Assembly (NCBI RefSeq): GCF_007860095.1
Contig: NZ_SJPT01000002.1
Location: 806,001-870,000 of the forward strand
DNA length: 64,000 bases
Direction of reading: 5' to 3'
DNA from: Novipirellula galeiformis
GTDB taxonomy: Bacteria; Planctomycetota; Planctomycetia; Pirellulales; Pirellulaceae
Position 1 is the stretch's first letter. Every line of letters starts with the position of its first letter. The notes beneath the pieces were generated by a model. That model saw only the letters and a program-made list of their open reading frames with translations. It searched no databases and had not been told where the DNA came from. Shown here piece by piece: positions 48,434-56,781 of the stretch. The position numbers and the translations under genes are program-made.

Positions 48434-48580
48434 TCACTTCTTCGGCTTGGATTTGCCCGGCGGATCGTCTCGAGGATGACGATCAAGTAATGCCAACAAC
48501 ATCATGGCGGCCACCGTGACGGCGATCACAAGCATCGAGAATTCGCCAAACTGTAGAACCAGATCAAATGCATGCTGCAT
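48434..48580 (-). CDS. 48-residue single-pass membrane protein, unknown
   Basis: ATG 48580 to TGA 48434 encodes MQHAFDLVLQFGEFSMLVIA followed by VTVAAMMLLALL and a charged, Lys/Pro-rich tail (DRHPRDDPPGKSKPKK). One hydrophobic helix at about residues 12-32 and a cytoplasm-compatible basic tail. No family recognised. It is 60 bp upstream of the FkbM gene on the same strand. A GTG three codons further upstream is a possible start. Being so short, it needs comparison with relatives to confirm it is real. Confidence 0.5.
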   Translation of the reverse strand: MQHAFDLVLQFGEFSMLVIAVTVAAMMLLALLDRHPRDDPPGKSKPKK

Positions 48581-48671
48581 TGAGTTCACTTTACTTTTAA
48601 AACGCACCCCGCGTTAAGTTCGCCGCCGTGCTCCGTTGTGGGCGAGTCCGCCACCCAGTGAGCTGACTCAC

Positions 48672-48754
48672 CTTGATGCCCGCCGTTCTGCTTGCTGCCC
48701 GCCTGCTTGATGCCCGCCGGTCTGCTTGCTGCCCGCCTGCTTGATGCCCGCCGG
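48672..48754. repeat. 34-bp tandem repeat (2.4 copies)
   Basis: CTTGATGCCCGCCG-TCTGCTTGCTGCCCGCCTG repeats with single changes, and each copy is itself two imperfect halves of about 17 bp. Between the 48-residue gene and the UspA gene (48581-49175). I see no other gene in that gap. Confidence 0.88.
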
Positions 48755-49140
48755 GCGGAGCGCCGCCATTCTACCATCACTCGGGCTGATCACCAGTATC
48801 GCAGCAGACTCGACAAACGAACCGGTCTCTAACCTCCGTACGCACGTGCACGAGTCCGCGAGCTCATCGTGCTGTAACGAAGGTTCGATCGTAAACCGAT
48901 CGTTGAGTGAACATCGATCGTGTGAGTGAACATCGATCGCTGCGACGTGATTGGCATCGCGCGGGGACTCGTTTCTCAAGGCCGACCGATTGGCGGTGGC
49001 GACGATCACTCAAGACTCACATTCCCCCGGATGCTCCGTTTTCTAGTAGGTGGACATTTGCAGACGACTTCCCCCTTGGCGATGCCAATCCAAAGTCCGA
49101 TCCAAAGTTTGCTAGTGAAAGGCTTTGCTTGCCAGTCCCT

Positions 49141-49166
49141 CTTGGGGTACGATACACCCCAAAGGA
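49141..49166 (+). promoter_or_regulatory. Hairpin plus ribosome binding site before UspA
   Basis: CTTGGGGT (49141-49148) pairs with ACCCCAAA-side bases of ACACCCCAAAG (about 49154-49163) to form a 7-8 bp stem that ends right at the AGGAG ribosome binding site (49163-49167) of the gene at 49176. It may limit access to that site or act as an operator. Confidence 0.45.
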
Positions 49167-49175
49167 GCGGTTGCC

Positions 49176-50096
49176 ATGCAGAACATCCTTCTTGCCACCG
49201 ATGGTTCCAAAAGCGCCGAAGTTGCCGCTGAATTTTTGGCACATTTGCCCCATCGCGACAAGGTCGAATTGACCGTGGTCACGGTGATCGAGATTCCTTC
49301 GATTGATCGTGCCTATCCGATGTCCGAATGGATGCTGAAGTCCATGGAGCGCGAACATGCCTACGCGCGGGAGTCGTTTGCCAAAATTGAGCAGATGTTC
49401 GCAGGAGCCAATGTCAACCTACGGCACCTCATTCGTGAAGGCGATCGCGGCGTCTCAATCGTGCAAGTCGCGCGCGAGTTATCAGCGGGTCTGATTGTCC
49501 TTGGCGCCCGCGGTCATTCTCTTGTCGGTCGCATCTTGCTCGGCAGTACCAGCGAGTTTGTCGCCACGCATGCTCATTGCAGTGTGCTGGTCGTCCGCCC
49601 CCGACCGACACCAGCACCGGATCGCCCCTTGCGAATCGCCATCGGATACGAAGCGACGCCTTCAGCTCAAGCGGCATTAGAAGAATTTCTTGAAACCGGC
49701 TGGGGGCACCAAACCGAAGTCGACCTCGTTGCGGTAATCTCATTCTCAAGCGGCATCGCTTACCAGATCGAACGCGATCCCGAATCCATCATCCAAATCG
49801 CCACCACCGCAAATCAATCTGCATTGATCCGATTGCATCAGGACGTGCCGCAGGCGGAGCCCCATGTCATCGAAAGCACGCATGTCAGTGAGGGTTTGGT
49901 GACGTTTGTCGAAACCCGTCAAAGTGACCTCTTGATCGTGGGAGAAACTCCTCGCCATTTTCTCGGTCGAGCCTTGATGGGAAGTGTCACTCGGTACGTC
50001 GTCCGTCACGCGCCGTGCAGCGTCTGGATCACGCGAAATCGGGTAATTCGTGATCTGGGATTCGCAAACGAGACATCTACACAAGGGGACACTTGA
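49176..50096 (+). CDS. Tandem universal stress protein (two UspA domains)
   Basis: ATG 49176, preceded by a good AGGAG site, gives 306 residues. Domain 1 (about 1-145) starts MQNILLATDGSKSAEVAAEF and carries the ATP loop GARGHSLVGRILLGSTSEFV. Domain 2 (about 150-290) ends with GETPRHFLGRALMGSVTRYV, where the canonical loop is altered. Same domain order as the protein at 15180-16121, but the two are diverged. Followed by a GSP17M-like protein, an ANTAR regulator and csrA in the same direction, a cluster with a stress-response flavour. Confidence 0.87.
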   Translation: MQNILLATDGSKSAEVAAEFLAHLPHRDKVELTVVTVIEIPSIDRAYPMSEWMLKSMEREHAYARESFAKIEQMFAGANVNLRHLIREGDRGVSIVQVARELSAGLIVLGARGHSLVGRILLGSTSEFVATHAHCSVLVVRPRPTPAPDRPLRIAIGYEATPSAQAALEEFLETGWGHQTEVDLVAVISFSSGIAYQIERDPESIIQIATTANQSALIRLHQDVPQAEPHVIESTHVSEGLVTFVETRQSDLLIVGETPRHFLGRALMGSVTRYVVRHAPCSVWITRNRVIRDLGFANETSTQGDT

Positions 50097-50404
50097 GATG
50101 TGCAGATCCGCAAACAAGAAGCTCATTGTGTCAAACGCCACCGGTTCGGAACGAAACGACGCGAATACGGGTTCCGGTTGTCGCCCATTGAACTGGACAA
50201 CGCCCTCCCGTGACAACCGCCGGACGACATTCTCCTGTGACGTCGGGAATGATGGCTTGTCGCAAATTGTTCTCATGACCTTGATGTTCTCGCGATCGCC
50301 CGATTTTGCCTATTGAATCAACGACCGCTTCCACACTCTTGCCTAACCCGTTTCCCGTCATCCGTACACGACCTCGGTGACTTTCCACACAGCGGAGAAC
50401 GATC

Positions 50405-50917
50405 ATGAATGCCGAATGTTTAGTTGCGGTGTATCCATCGTTAGCAAAGGCACAAGTGGGCTTGGAGGTCCTCGAAACATTTGATTTTGCCTCGGATGCA
50501 GTCTCCACGGTTTGGCGTGGGCGGGAGGAAGCATTGGAACACTTGAATTGGGAACAAGGCGCACAGAACGCGCAAGACGTCGTCACCACGATGGCACTGG
50601 GCGCGTTCATCAGCGGTGCGGTGGCGGTACCATTTGCGGTCGCGACCATGATCATCCCCGTCATCATTACCGGGCCACTCGTGGCGATTGCCGGAGGGGC
50701 AACGATGGGAGGGGTTTTAGGCGAAGCTCGACACTGGGGCATCCATCGCCACGCTTCAAAAAGCTATGAACAACAAATCGCCGACGGAGCGGTGCTTGTG
50801 ATTGTGACCAGCACGAAAGCACGGATCGACGAAGCACAACAAGGACTGCAAACCACGCATCCTAGCCATCTCGATCGATTTGCCTATCAACACGCAATCA
50901 AATTGGACGCGGGGTAA
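50405..50917 (+). CDS. General stress protein 17M-like membrane-associated protein
   Basis: A 170-residue protein (ATG 50405) with an N-terminal fold beginning MNAECLVAVYPSLAKAQVGL, a glycine-rich hydrophobic middle segment at about residues 60-103 (GAFISGAVAVPFAVATMIIP and so on, two short helices) and a C-terminal return to a similar alpha/beta stretch (DGAVLVIVTSTKARIDEAQQGL). This layout fits proteins related to the GSP17M / DUF1269 group in which a ferredoxin-like fold is interrupted by a hydrophobic hairpin. The function is unknown. Membership is my best reading, not certain. Confidence 0.62.
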   Translation: MNAECLVAVYPSLAKAQVGLEVLETFDFASDAVSTVWRGREEALEHLNWEQGAQNAQDVVTTMALGAFISGAVAVPFAVATMIIPVIITGPLVAIAGGATMGGVLGEARHWGIHRHASKSYEQQIADGAVLVIVTSTKARIDEAQQGLQTTHPSHLDRFAYQHAIKLDAG

Positions 50918-51647
50918 CCGATCGCTACTCGCTAAAAATGGATGTCGCGTTGCAAGTCGATTGCCCCAACTGACCAGCATCGAAAGATGCTCGATGAACC
51001 AAAATCGTGCCTCCAATGGCGATGTCACTGCCGTACTAAACTCATGCAACCCTCACAACGTACGCTGCTTGCAGCGGAACGCCCTCAAGGCTGTCAATGC
51101 TGAACATTTTGTCACCGCATGATTCGGTCCCGGATTGCAGTTTGCCAATATATTCTGACAAAACCATGTTACACAGCGGTGCTCCTGAGTGCCATCGCTC
51201 CGCGGCAAGTGCTAGAATGCTAGCGATCGCAGGAAGCTGGAACGGTCGTTCGCGTGACGTTCACAGCGTGAGCTTACGAACATGAGTGGTGCGGTGACGT
51301 TGATGAGCTCCTACGGTGCATCGTTTAATCCAAACGATCAAGGAAACGCAAATTGCTGTCCGCAATCCAGTCCTAATCTTGACCGCCGATCGCAAAGCCT
51401 TCAATGCTCGGCAAACTACCGATGCGATGTCGCGTCTTAAAACCTATTCACACCCGATCGGGGCTGAGCGAATCGGCATTCGCCCATCCCTTTTGATCCT
51501 TTGATTACCACCAAGAATGCCCATGCAGACCGACCCTGGTATGGCAATTGCCAAACGAGTCTTTGAATCGCACCGTAGCACGATGGAATTGCAATCGGTG
51601 TCGCGCAATGGAACGGGGTTCCAGATCCTATTGTCCAGGGGTCAACG
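50918..51647. other. Intergenic region before the ANTAR regulator
   Basis: About 730 bp in which I see no gene, promoter or repeat that I can support. Confidence 0.4.
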
Positions 51648-52232
51648 ATGAACACTTCGCTACGTATTGTTGTCGCCGATGACGATCCCGCAATGTGCGA
51701 GTACATGCAAACGACGTTGACGTTGCTGGGACACCAAGTCGTCGGCATCGCCAACAGCGGCCAAGAATTAGTCCAGCAGTGTCGGCAGTTGAAACCTAAA
51801 TTGGTCATCACGGATTTGAAAATGCCCGAGATGGACGGACTCGAAGCCATCAAAGCGATTGGAAACACATTACCAATCGCGTTCATTTTAGTCAGCGCCC
51901 ATCACGACAGCGATACGATCGCACGCGCGTTGGACCAGCAAGTGCTCGCCTACCTCGTCAAGCCAATCAAACGCGCGGATTTGGAAACCGCGATTGCAGT
52001 CACGATGCGTCGATTCGCTGAGTTCCAAGCGTTGTTTCAACAAACCGACTCGCTGAGGCAATCGCTCGAAGACCGTAAAACAATCGAAAAAGCAAAGGGC
52101 GTATTGATGCAACGGGCCGGCATCGATGAACCAGATGCCTTCAAGCGGCTTCAGAAAATGGCCAGTGATAACAATTGGAAGTTGGCCGAGGCAGCGAAAT
52201 ACCTGCTCGCGACCGATCAAGCGCTTCAATAG
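51648..52232 (+). CDS. Response regulator with ANTAR RNA-binding domain
   Basis: A 194-residue protein (ATG 51648). Receiver domain at residues about 5-125: acidic pair VVADDDP, phosphoacceptor Asp in VITDLKMPEMDG near residue 59, Ser in ILVSAHH near residue 86, and Lys in YLVKPI near residue 109. ANTAR domain at about 145-190: IEKAKGVLMQRAGIDEPDAF followed by LAEAAKYLL. ANTAR proteins (AmiR, NasR, NasT, EutV type) bind paired hairpins with six-base loops in nascent mRNA and prevent termination. Usually a sensor kinase partner is nearby. None is visible here, so it may be an orphan regulator. Between it and csrA lies a leader with several six-base-loop hairpins. Confidence 0.88.
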   Translation: MNTSLRIVVADDDPAMCEYMQTTLTLLGHQVVGIANSGQELVQQCRQLKPKLVITDLKMPEMDGLEAIKAIGNTLPIAFILVSAHHDSDTIARALDQQVLAYLVKPIKRADLETAIAVTMRRFAEFQALFQQTDSLRQSLEDRKTIEKAKGVLMQRAGIDEPDAFKRLQKMASDNNWKLAEAAKYLLATDQALQ

Positions 52233-52477
52233 CCCTTGCTCGATTCTCGGTTCCCCTTCATCCGATGGGCGTTTCCTGCTTGATTGGCGGGAGCTTCGAT
52301 CCGCTTCACCGAAAAACGACAAATCGTGTAGGGGTCACTAAGCCGCCCGGGGGGCAAAAAAGAGACCTGATCCTTCACCGGTGGCCATGCCTCACACTGC
52401 ATCCTCTCGCATAAATGCCGCAATTATCGACACGACAGAAAGTCGCACCACCAATTAATAAAGTCCAGAAAATCTTG

Positions 52478-52505
52478 TTGACACCCCCAAAGGGATGGGT
52501 ACAAT
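52478..52505 (+). promoter_or_regulatory. Sigma-70-type promoter candidate upstream of csrA
   Basis: TTGACA (52478-52483), a 16-bp spacer, then TACAAT (52500-52505). Exact -35 and one mismatch in the -10. If used, it would start a leader of about 555 bp before csrA. Confidence 0.6.
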
Positions 52506-52607
52506 CCTAAGCATCGTGCGTTCGCGACGGACACGCTTTTCTCTTGTACATCTCTTATCGACGAATGATTCTCGCGCCTGGTGAGCGGGCACCTCGGGAT
52601 TACAAGT

Positions 52608-52758
52608 TTGATTCCTGAATGAATCAACGATGGGTGACTCATTCAATCGGTTCAATGTGACACCGGCTTTGTCAGTGTTATGAGCCGCTAATGCTCACGT
52701 AGCCGCGTCTTGCCCTAGACGCATGGCGCCTCGTCGTTTCGGAGTCCTTCCCGACTCC
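52608..52758 (+). promoter_or_regulatory. Structured leader region with six-base-loop hairpins upstream of csrA
   Basis: Three simple hairpins with six-base loops: TTGATTC / GAATCAA (52608-52627, loop CTGAAT), GCGTCT / AGACGC (52705-52722, loop TGCCCT) and GGAGTC / GACTCC (52741-52758, loop CTTCCC). The last two are 18 bp apart. They lack the A1/G4 loop bases of classic ANTAR targets. No T-run follows, so a terminator is not shown. Confidence 0.35.
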
Positions 52759-53067
52759 GCGACACGCTGCGACTTCTCCGCTACACGGTGATCTTAGCGG
52801 TTTCGATTTCCATCAGTTCCTTTCGAGAATGGAGACACAAATGATGCAGGTTGCATCCAGACGCATGAGCGGGCGATCGAACAGACAGCCGATGACAACA
52901 GGTCATCACACACCGTCAGGGGAAAGCTCCGCAAGACGGATCGGGCGAGAGCGCCCTTTCGTCTCGTCGGCCCCAACACGTTCGGCTTCATGCGGTAACG
53001 CCACGAAAGTCGTTTCGACTTTCGCTTTGCAAAGCCATCCCGATCCATTATTCAAGGAGGTTGAGCC

Positions 53068-53292
53068 ATGTTGGTTCTTAGCCGCAAGTGTAATCAGCAA
53101 CTCACGATCGCCAATGACATCGAAGTGACGGTCCTTAGCATCAAAGGAGGTCGGGTTCAGTTGGGCATCAACGCGCCCAAACACGTCTCGATTCAACGCG
53201 CCGAACTGCTTCTGCGAATTGACACCGAACTGGGGTCCGCCAGCAACCCGCTGCTGCCTCCTGCGGTCGAAACAAAAGGAGCCACGGCATGA
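53068..53292 (+). CDS. csrA: Carbon storage regulator CsrA
   Basis: A 74-residue RNA-binding regulator. It starts MLVLSRKCNQQLTIANDIEV, like all CsrA proteins, has the RNA-contact residues in the first strand (LVLSRK) and ends its core in the fifth strand and helix (APKHVSIQRAELL). A tail of about 20 residues extends beyond the usual 61. A near-perfect AAGGAGG ribosome binding site sits at 53054-53060, 7 bp before ATG 53068. As CsrA binds GGA in hairpin loops near ribosome binding sites, this site could also serve autoregulation. Its last bases overlap the start of the zinc-ribbon gene. Confidence 0.95.
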   Translation: MLVLSRKCNQQLTIANDIEVTVLSIKGGRVQLGINAPKHVSIQRAELLLRIDTELGSASNPLLPPAVETKGATA

Positions 53293-53519
53293 TTCGCTCT
53301 CGATTTTTCCAACGTTGCCCGGTCTGTGGTCGCGGAATGTTGATTCCCATCGAGCAACTCGGGGACCCCGTTTCTTGCAGCCATTGTAGCGGTCATTTCC
53401 ACGCGACCGATGCATCGGCGTGTCCCCCACGTGGAGTCCAAGACCACGGTTCATTGATGCGACGAGCAAATGAATTGTTGGTTGCGGAATCCAGCGACAT
53501 GGCCGAGGCATTGCCTTAG
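53289..53519 (+). CDS. Small zinc-ribbon protein coupled to csrA
   Basis: A 76-residue protein starting at ATG 53289, overlapping the csrA stop by ATGA. Two Cys pairs, RCPVCGRGML and CSHCSGHFHA, form a probable zinc ribbon at residues about 9-35. The rest is short and helical (RRANELLVAESSDMAEA). No known name. The overlap with csrA points to translational coupling and perhaps a shared job in RNA control, but this is inference. Confidence 0.72.
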   Translation: MIRSRFFQRCPVCGRGMLIPIEQLGDPVSCSHCSGHFHATDASACPPRGVQDHGSLMRRANELLVAESSDMAEALP

Positions 53520-54335
53520 AAAACCAAACCGCGTCGCCGATGCCGTGGCGGCATTGGCGACGCATTCACGTTCACGATCGTTTCTGGCTAACGTGAATCG
53601 TCGCCAAGCAACTCGATCGTCGTCGATCGAATCCGGCGCGCGACGGTTACATCGATTCTTCGTATTCCGTTTTTTGAATCCACCGCTAGCTTGAGTGCGC
53701 GAGGCAAGCCGTTTCGTTTGCCGCCGTGATCTCCGTCTTTGCTGCAAACACGCTCTCAATAAACGGTCCCGTTCTACAGACCAAGCCATCGTGCCTCGCT
53801 ATCGTGACGCGCTGTCGTGACGCGCTGCAAATCGGATCCCCAAACGTAGCCGCCGCGGACGATCATTCCATATCGTTCCCCCATCGCACGTCACGCTGTG
53901 TGGGGTTGTGCATCCGAGCGGACACAACCGGATCGCAGCGACCTTTTCCATAGGATGGCAACTCGCAAACCTGATCGCGACGTGTTGTGATCCACGACGC
54001 CGCACTTCTTGATCGCGTTCCTTGACCGCAGCATCAAACAAGCGATTGCCGCCCCCGTTGCGGTAAAGCGTTACCTGCGATGTCGCGCCGGAGGCCCAAC
54101 GAATTCCCTGCTATCCAGGCTGAAAAACCGGCATTCCTCAAAGTCCCATGCCATTTGATCAAGTGAATTGCTCATTTTTCTGAGCTAGCACAATTGCTTT
54201 GGCCGCCGGTGCTGATACAGTGAAATACCCCAACGACGGGCCCCCTGCCCACCTTGCTGGCCTCCTTCCTCCCTCGCAACGGGCAACTCGCCTGTTGCCC
54301 GGCTACCACGCTCTAGAAAATACTGGATCCCGCTT
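53520..54335. other. Intergenic region
   Basis: About 815 bp without a supportable gene. It holds a doubled 13-bp word (CGTGACGCGCTGT/C) near 53802-53828. Nothing else stands out. Confidence 0.5.
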
Positions 54336-54959
54336 ATGTTTGCCGCGCCGTCTCGCTATATCACTGCCGTCATCGCCTTGCTCGTCCTCTCCGCCAGCCA
54401 TGTGATTGCCGACGACTCACAATGGACGTCGCTGTTCGACGGCAAGTCCTTGGCCGGATGGAAAAAAGTTGGGAATGAGAAGAGCGTGTGGGAAGTCAAG
54501 AACGGAGCGCTTAGCGGATCGGGACCGGCATCCATGTTGGTCACGACCAGCGGCCCGTATAAGAATTTTCGCTACCGAGCTGAAGTAAAAATCAGCGATG
54601 GGGGCAACTCTGGCCTCTACTTTCGCACCACCGCGGAACCTGGATTTTCGGATGGTTACGAAGCGCAAATCGATAGCACCCATACCGACCCGATTCGCAC
54701 TGGATCGCTCTACGGGATGTGCCATGTCTACAAGCAACACGTCAAGCCTGACACCTGGTTCGCTTACGAAATCGAAGTCCGTGATGACGTATGGCGAGGT
54801 CGCAATGTGACCCGCATCAAAGTCATCATTGATGGCAATGAACTTTACGAATATCTCGATTTCGCGCAGACCTTCAAGGAAGGCCACTTCGCCTTTCAAC
54901 ATCATGATCCGGGCAGCACGGTCAGTATCCGCAAAGTCGAAGTTCAACCGTTACCGTAA
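54336..54959 (+). CDS. DUF1080 (3-keto-disaccharide hydrolase domain) protein, exported
   Basis: A 207-residue exported protein. A signal peptide (RYITAVIALLVLSASHVIA) precedes the domain, which begins WTSLFDGKSLAGWKKVG at about residue 31 and runs to the end, with the NSGLYFRT signature near residue 90 and YEAQIDST near residue 109. DUF1080 folds like a LamG/glycoside-hydrolase family 16 jellyroll. Characterised relatives hydrolyse 3-keto-glycosides. The gene is followed by a paralogue in the same direction, both exported. Confidence 0.88.
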   Translation: MFAAPSRYITAVIALLVLSASHVIADDSQWTSLFDGKSLAGWKKVGNEKSVWEVKNGALSGSGPASMLVTTSGPYKNFRYRAEVKISDGGNSGLYFRTTAEPGFSDGYEAQIDSTHTDPIRTGSLYGMCHVYKQHVKPDTWFAYEIEVRDDVWRGRNVTRIKVIIDGNELYEYLDFAQTFKEGHFAFQHHDPGSTVSIRKVEVQPLP

Positions 54960-55267
54960 CCGGTAGGTTGATTGGGTAACTTGATTGCGAATGCACCCGA
55001 CTGCGCAAGCCAAGGGGCGCCTGGGCGGTAAGCTACCGCTCGCGGGTACATTCGGGCTGGGCGTGCGGGCTCGCTAACTCAGTGTGCTCTCGATCACGCC
55101 CCGATCGGTCGTCACCCGATGAGGGACATCGTCCGCAAACGTGTGCCCCCAGTCCGCATCAAGGGTGACGAAACCTCCACACGCCGCTTGGCGTGGATTG
55201 AAACTGAAAACTCTCTATGACTGGATCGACCAAGCGATCGATCCCCTCCCCTCCGAAGGAAGCTAAC
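54960..55267. other. Gap between the two DUF1080 genes
   Basis: 308 bp with no gene. A small hairpin (GCGGTA / TACCGC near 55026-55040) is the only structure noted. Confidence 0.4.
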
Positions 55268-55915
55268 ATGCATCGTGCTTTTACATTTTTGTGTTTTCTG
55301 TGCACCGTGATCGGCACTGTGAGCGCTAACGACGACTCCGGCTTCGTTGACTTGTTCAACGGCAAAGATCTGAGCGGATGGAACCAACGCAACGGCACCG
55401 CCACCTACCGTGTCGAAGGTGACTCGATCGTCGGAAAAACATCCGAAGGCAGCCCAAACTCATTTCTATGTACCGATAAATCCTACGGCGACTTTGAGAT
55501 GACATTCGATGTCAAAGTCGATTCGGGCCTTAACTCCGGTGTTCAGATTCGTTCACAGAATGTTGGCAACAAACCTGAGGGACGCGTCAATGGTCCGCAG
55601 GTCGAAATCTCGATCGATAAGATGGCAGGCTATGTTTACGGTGAAGCTGCTGGCGGATGGATGACACCGGACGCCGACCGCAAACCCCATGATGCATTCA
55701 AAGATGGCCAGTGGAACTCTTACCGCATCGTGGCAAATGGCAATCGAATTCAAACCTGGATCAACGGCACCCCCATTTCAGATCTGACACATGAGGAGCG
55801 TTTCAAGTCGCATCCCAAAGGCTTCATCGGGCTGCAAGTACATGGTATCGGAGCAGGAAAGGGGCCCTTCGAGGTTCGCTGGCGAAACCTGAAGCTTCGC
55901 GAATTGACGAAGTAG
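55268..55915 (+). CDS. DUF1080 domain protein, exported
   Basis: ATG 55268 is chosen over 55217 since a GAAGGA-type ribosome binding site stands about 8 bp before it and the product then starts with the signal peptide HRAFTFLCFLCTVIGTVSA. The 215-residue protein has the DUF1080 start GFVDLFNGKDLSGWNQRNG, then LNSGVQIRS near residue 97 and GPQVEISID near residue 117. Distinct from the preceding paralogue. Followed by a strong terminator, so it probably ends the transcript. Confidence 0.88.
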   Translation: MHRAFTFLCFLCTVIGTVSANDDSGFVDLFNGKDLSGWNQRNGTATYRVEGDSIVGKTSEGSPNSFLCTDKSYGDFEMTFDVKVDSGLNSGVQIRSQNVGNKPEGRVNGPQVEISIDKMAGYVYGEAAGGWMTPDADRKPHDAFKDGQWNSYRIVANGNRIQTWINGTPISDLTHEERFKSHPKGFIGLQVHGIGAGKGPFEVRWRNLKLRELTK

Positions 55916-55942
55916 CCGTCCACAAAACCACTGCGAGTCCTT

Positions 55943-55977
55943 CCCCCCGTGCGGTAATCTCACGGGGGGATTTTTTT
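55943..55977 (+). terminator. Rho-independent terminator after the second DUF1080 gene
   Basis: A perfect 9-bp stem (CCCCCCGTG at 55943-55951, CACGGGGGG at 55961-55969), 9-base loop and a run of seven T at 55971-55977. Clear textbook form. Confidence 0.92.
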
Positions 55978-56342
55978 GGACTCGGCGAATTCTATCGCCA
56001 CTCCGATCCCACCGCGTCGACGCTCGCTATCTCCCTTGCATCTCCAATCCATGATTTCCGGTCATGTCATCAATCGCGATTCCCACGCGTCCATGATCTC
56101 CAACGGGAGTATCCACACCCGGGTTCGCAACTCTCACTAAATGCTACTCTCAATCCTCGGGTCTCAAGCATGACGTCGCTGGGTCGGCTTCGATCACGCC
56201 GCTCAATGAAAGGGTTCTTGTAACCACCCGCGCCCATTCGCATGCTCAGCCACTCGCCTTCGGTATCCCGTAACCAAGCTACCTTGTCCTAAACGCAGTG
56301 ACCGGTCGTCCGATCGGACGCTGCGAAAACACATAATGTCGC

Positions 56343-56384
56343 TTGACGCCATGTACCTTACGTGTCATATATTAACGCGTAAGG
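56343..56384 (+). promoter_or_regulatory. Promoter with overlapping dyad operator upstream of the efflux operon
   Basis: A TTGACG -35 candidate (56343-56348) is followed after 17 bp by CATATA (or after 19 bp by TATATT). Overlapping it, CCTTACGTGT (56356-56365) and ACGCGTAAGG (56375-56384) are complementary at 9 of 10 positions with a 9-bp spacer, a layout like those of TetR-family operators. No regulator gene lies nearby. The start of the DoxX gene is about 400 bp downstream. Confidence 0.55.
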
Positions 56385-56412
56385 GAACACGAATTGATGG
56401 GCATGTAAGTCA

Positions 56413-56433
56413 CCCTATTCATGATGAACAGGG
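56413..56433. promoter_or_regulatory. Second dyad in the efflux leader
   Basis: CCCTATTCATGATGAACAGGG is a near-perfect 21-bp palindrome (one mismatched pair). It sits downstream of the promoter candidate and could be a further operator or a hairpin. Confidence 0.45.
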
Positions 56434-56781
56434 GAAAGCAGTCACTTGGTCGCGTCATGCATAGATTCCCCCCGAGGGAGCAATCGTCCCGGCGAACAAC
56501 GCGAGCCCAAAACACGCGATCGCAGCGGTGATTTAGACCGCCGCCTCCACGACTGAAATGCCGCTGATGGGGGTGTTTACGCCTTAGATATTTTCATGGT
56601 CCATGTGTGTTTTGCTGTGTGTTTTGCCGCGAGTTTTTTGGCGAGGGCCTGCGTCGCACCGACGACCTGGTTCTTTTGATCACGGTTGGCGTGGCGTCTC
56701 CGAATTTGGCCATATTCCCACTGACGCATTTTCTGCGAGACGGATTCAAAGTCTTTTAAAACCCCTTCGAAGGTATTACAA

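Noticed and set aside
17961-48754. Repeat clusters considered as CRISPR arrays
   Set aside because: All are contiguous tandem arrays without spacers, and there are no cas genes.
50050-50316. An 88-codon plus-strand open frame after UspA
   Set aside because: No ribosome binding site, no domain, and it overlaps the UspA gene's end.
52705-52758. The two six-base-loop hairpins read as a proven ANTAR target
   Set aside because: The loops lack the conserved A1 and G4 bases and no terminator follows, so I keep them only as a low-confidence leader feature.
52906-53565. A 219-codon minus-strand open frame
   Set aside because: Antisense to csrA and the zinc-ribbon gene, both well supported.
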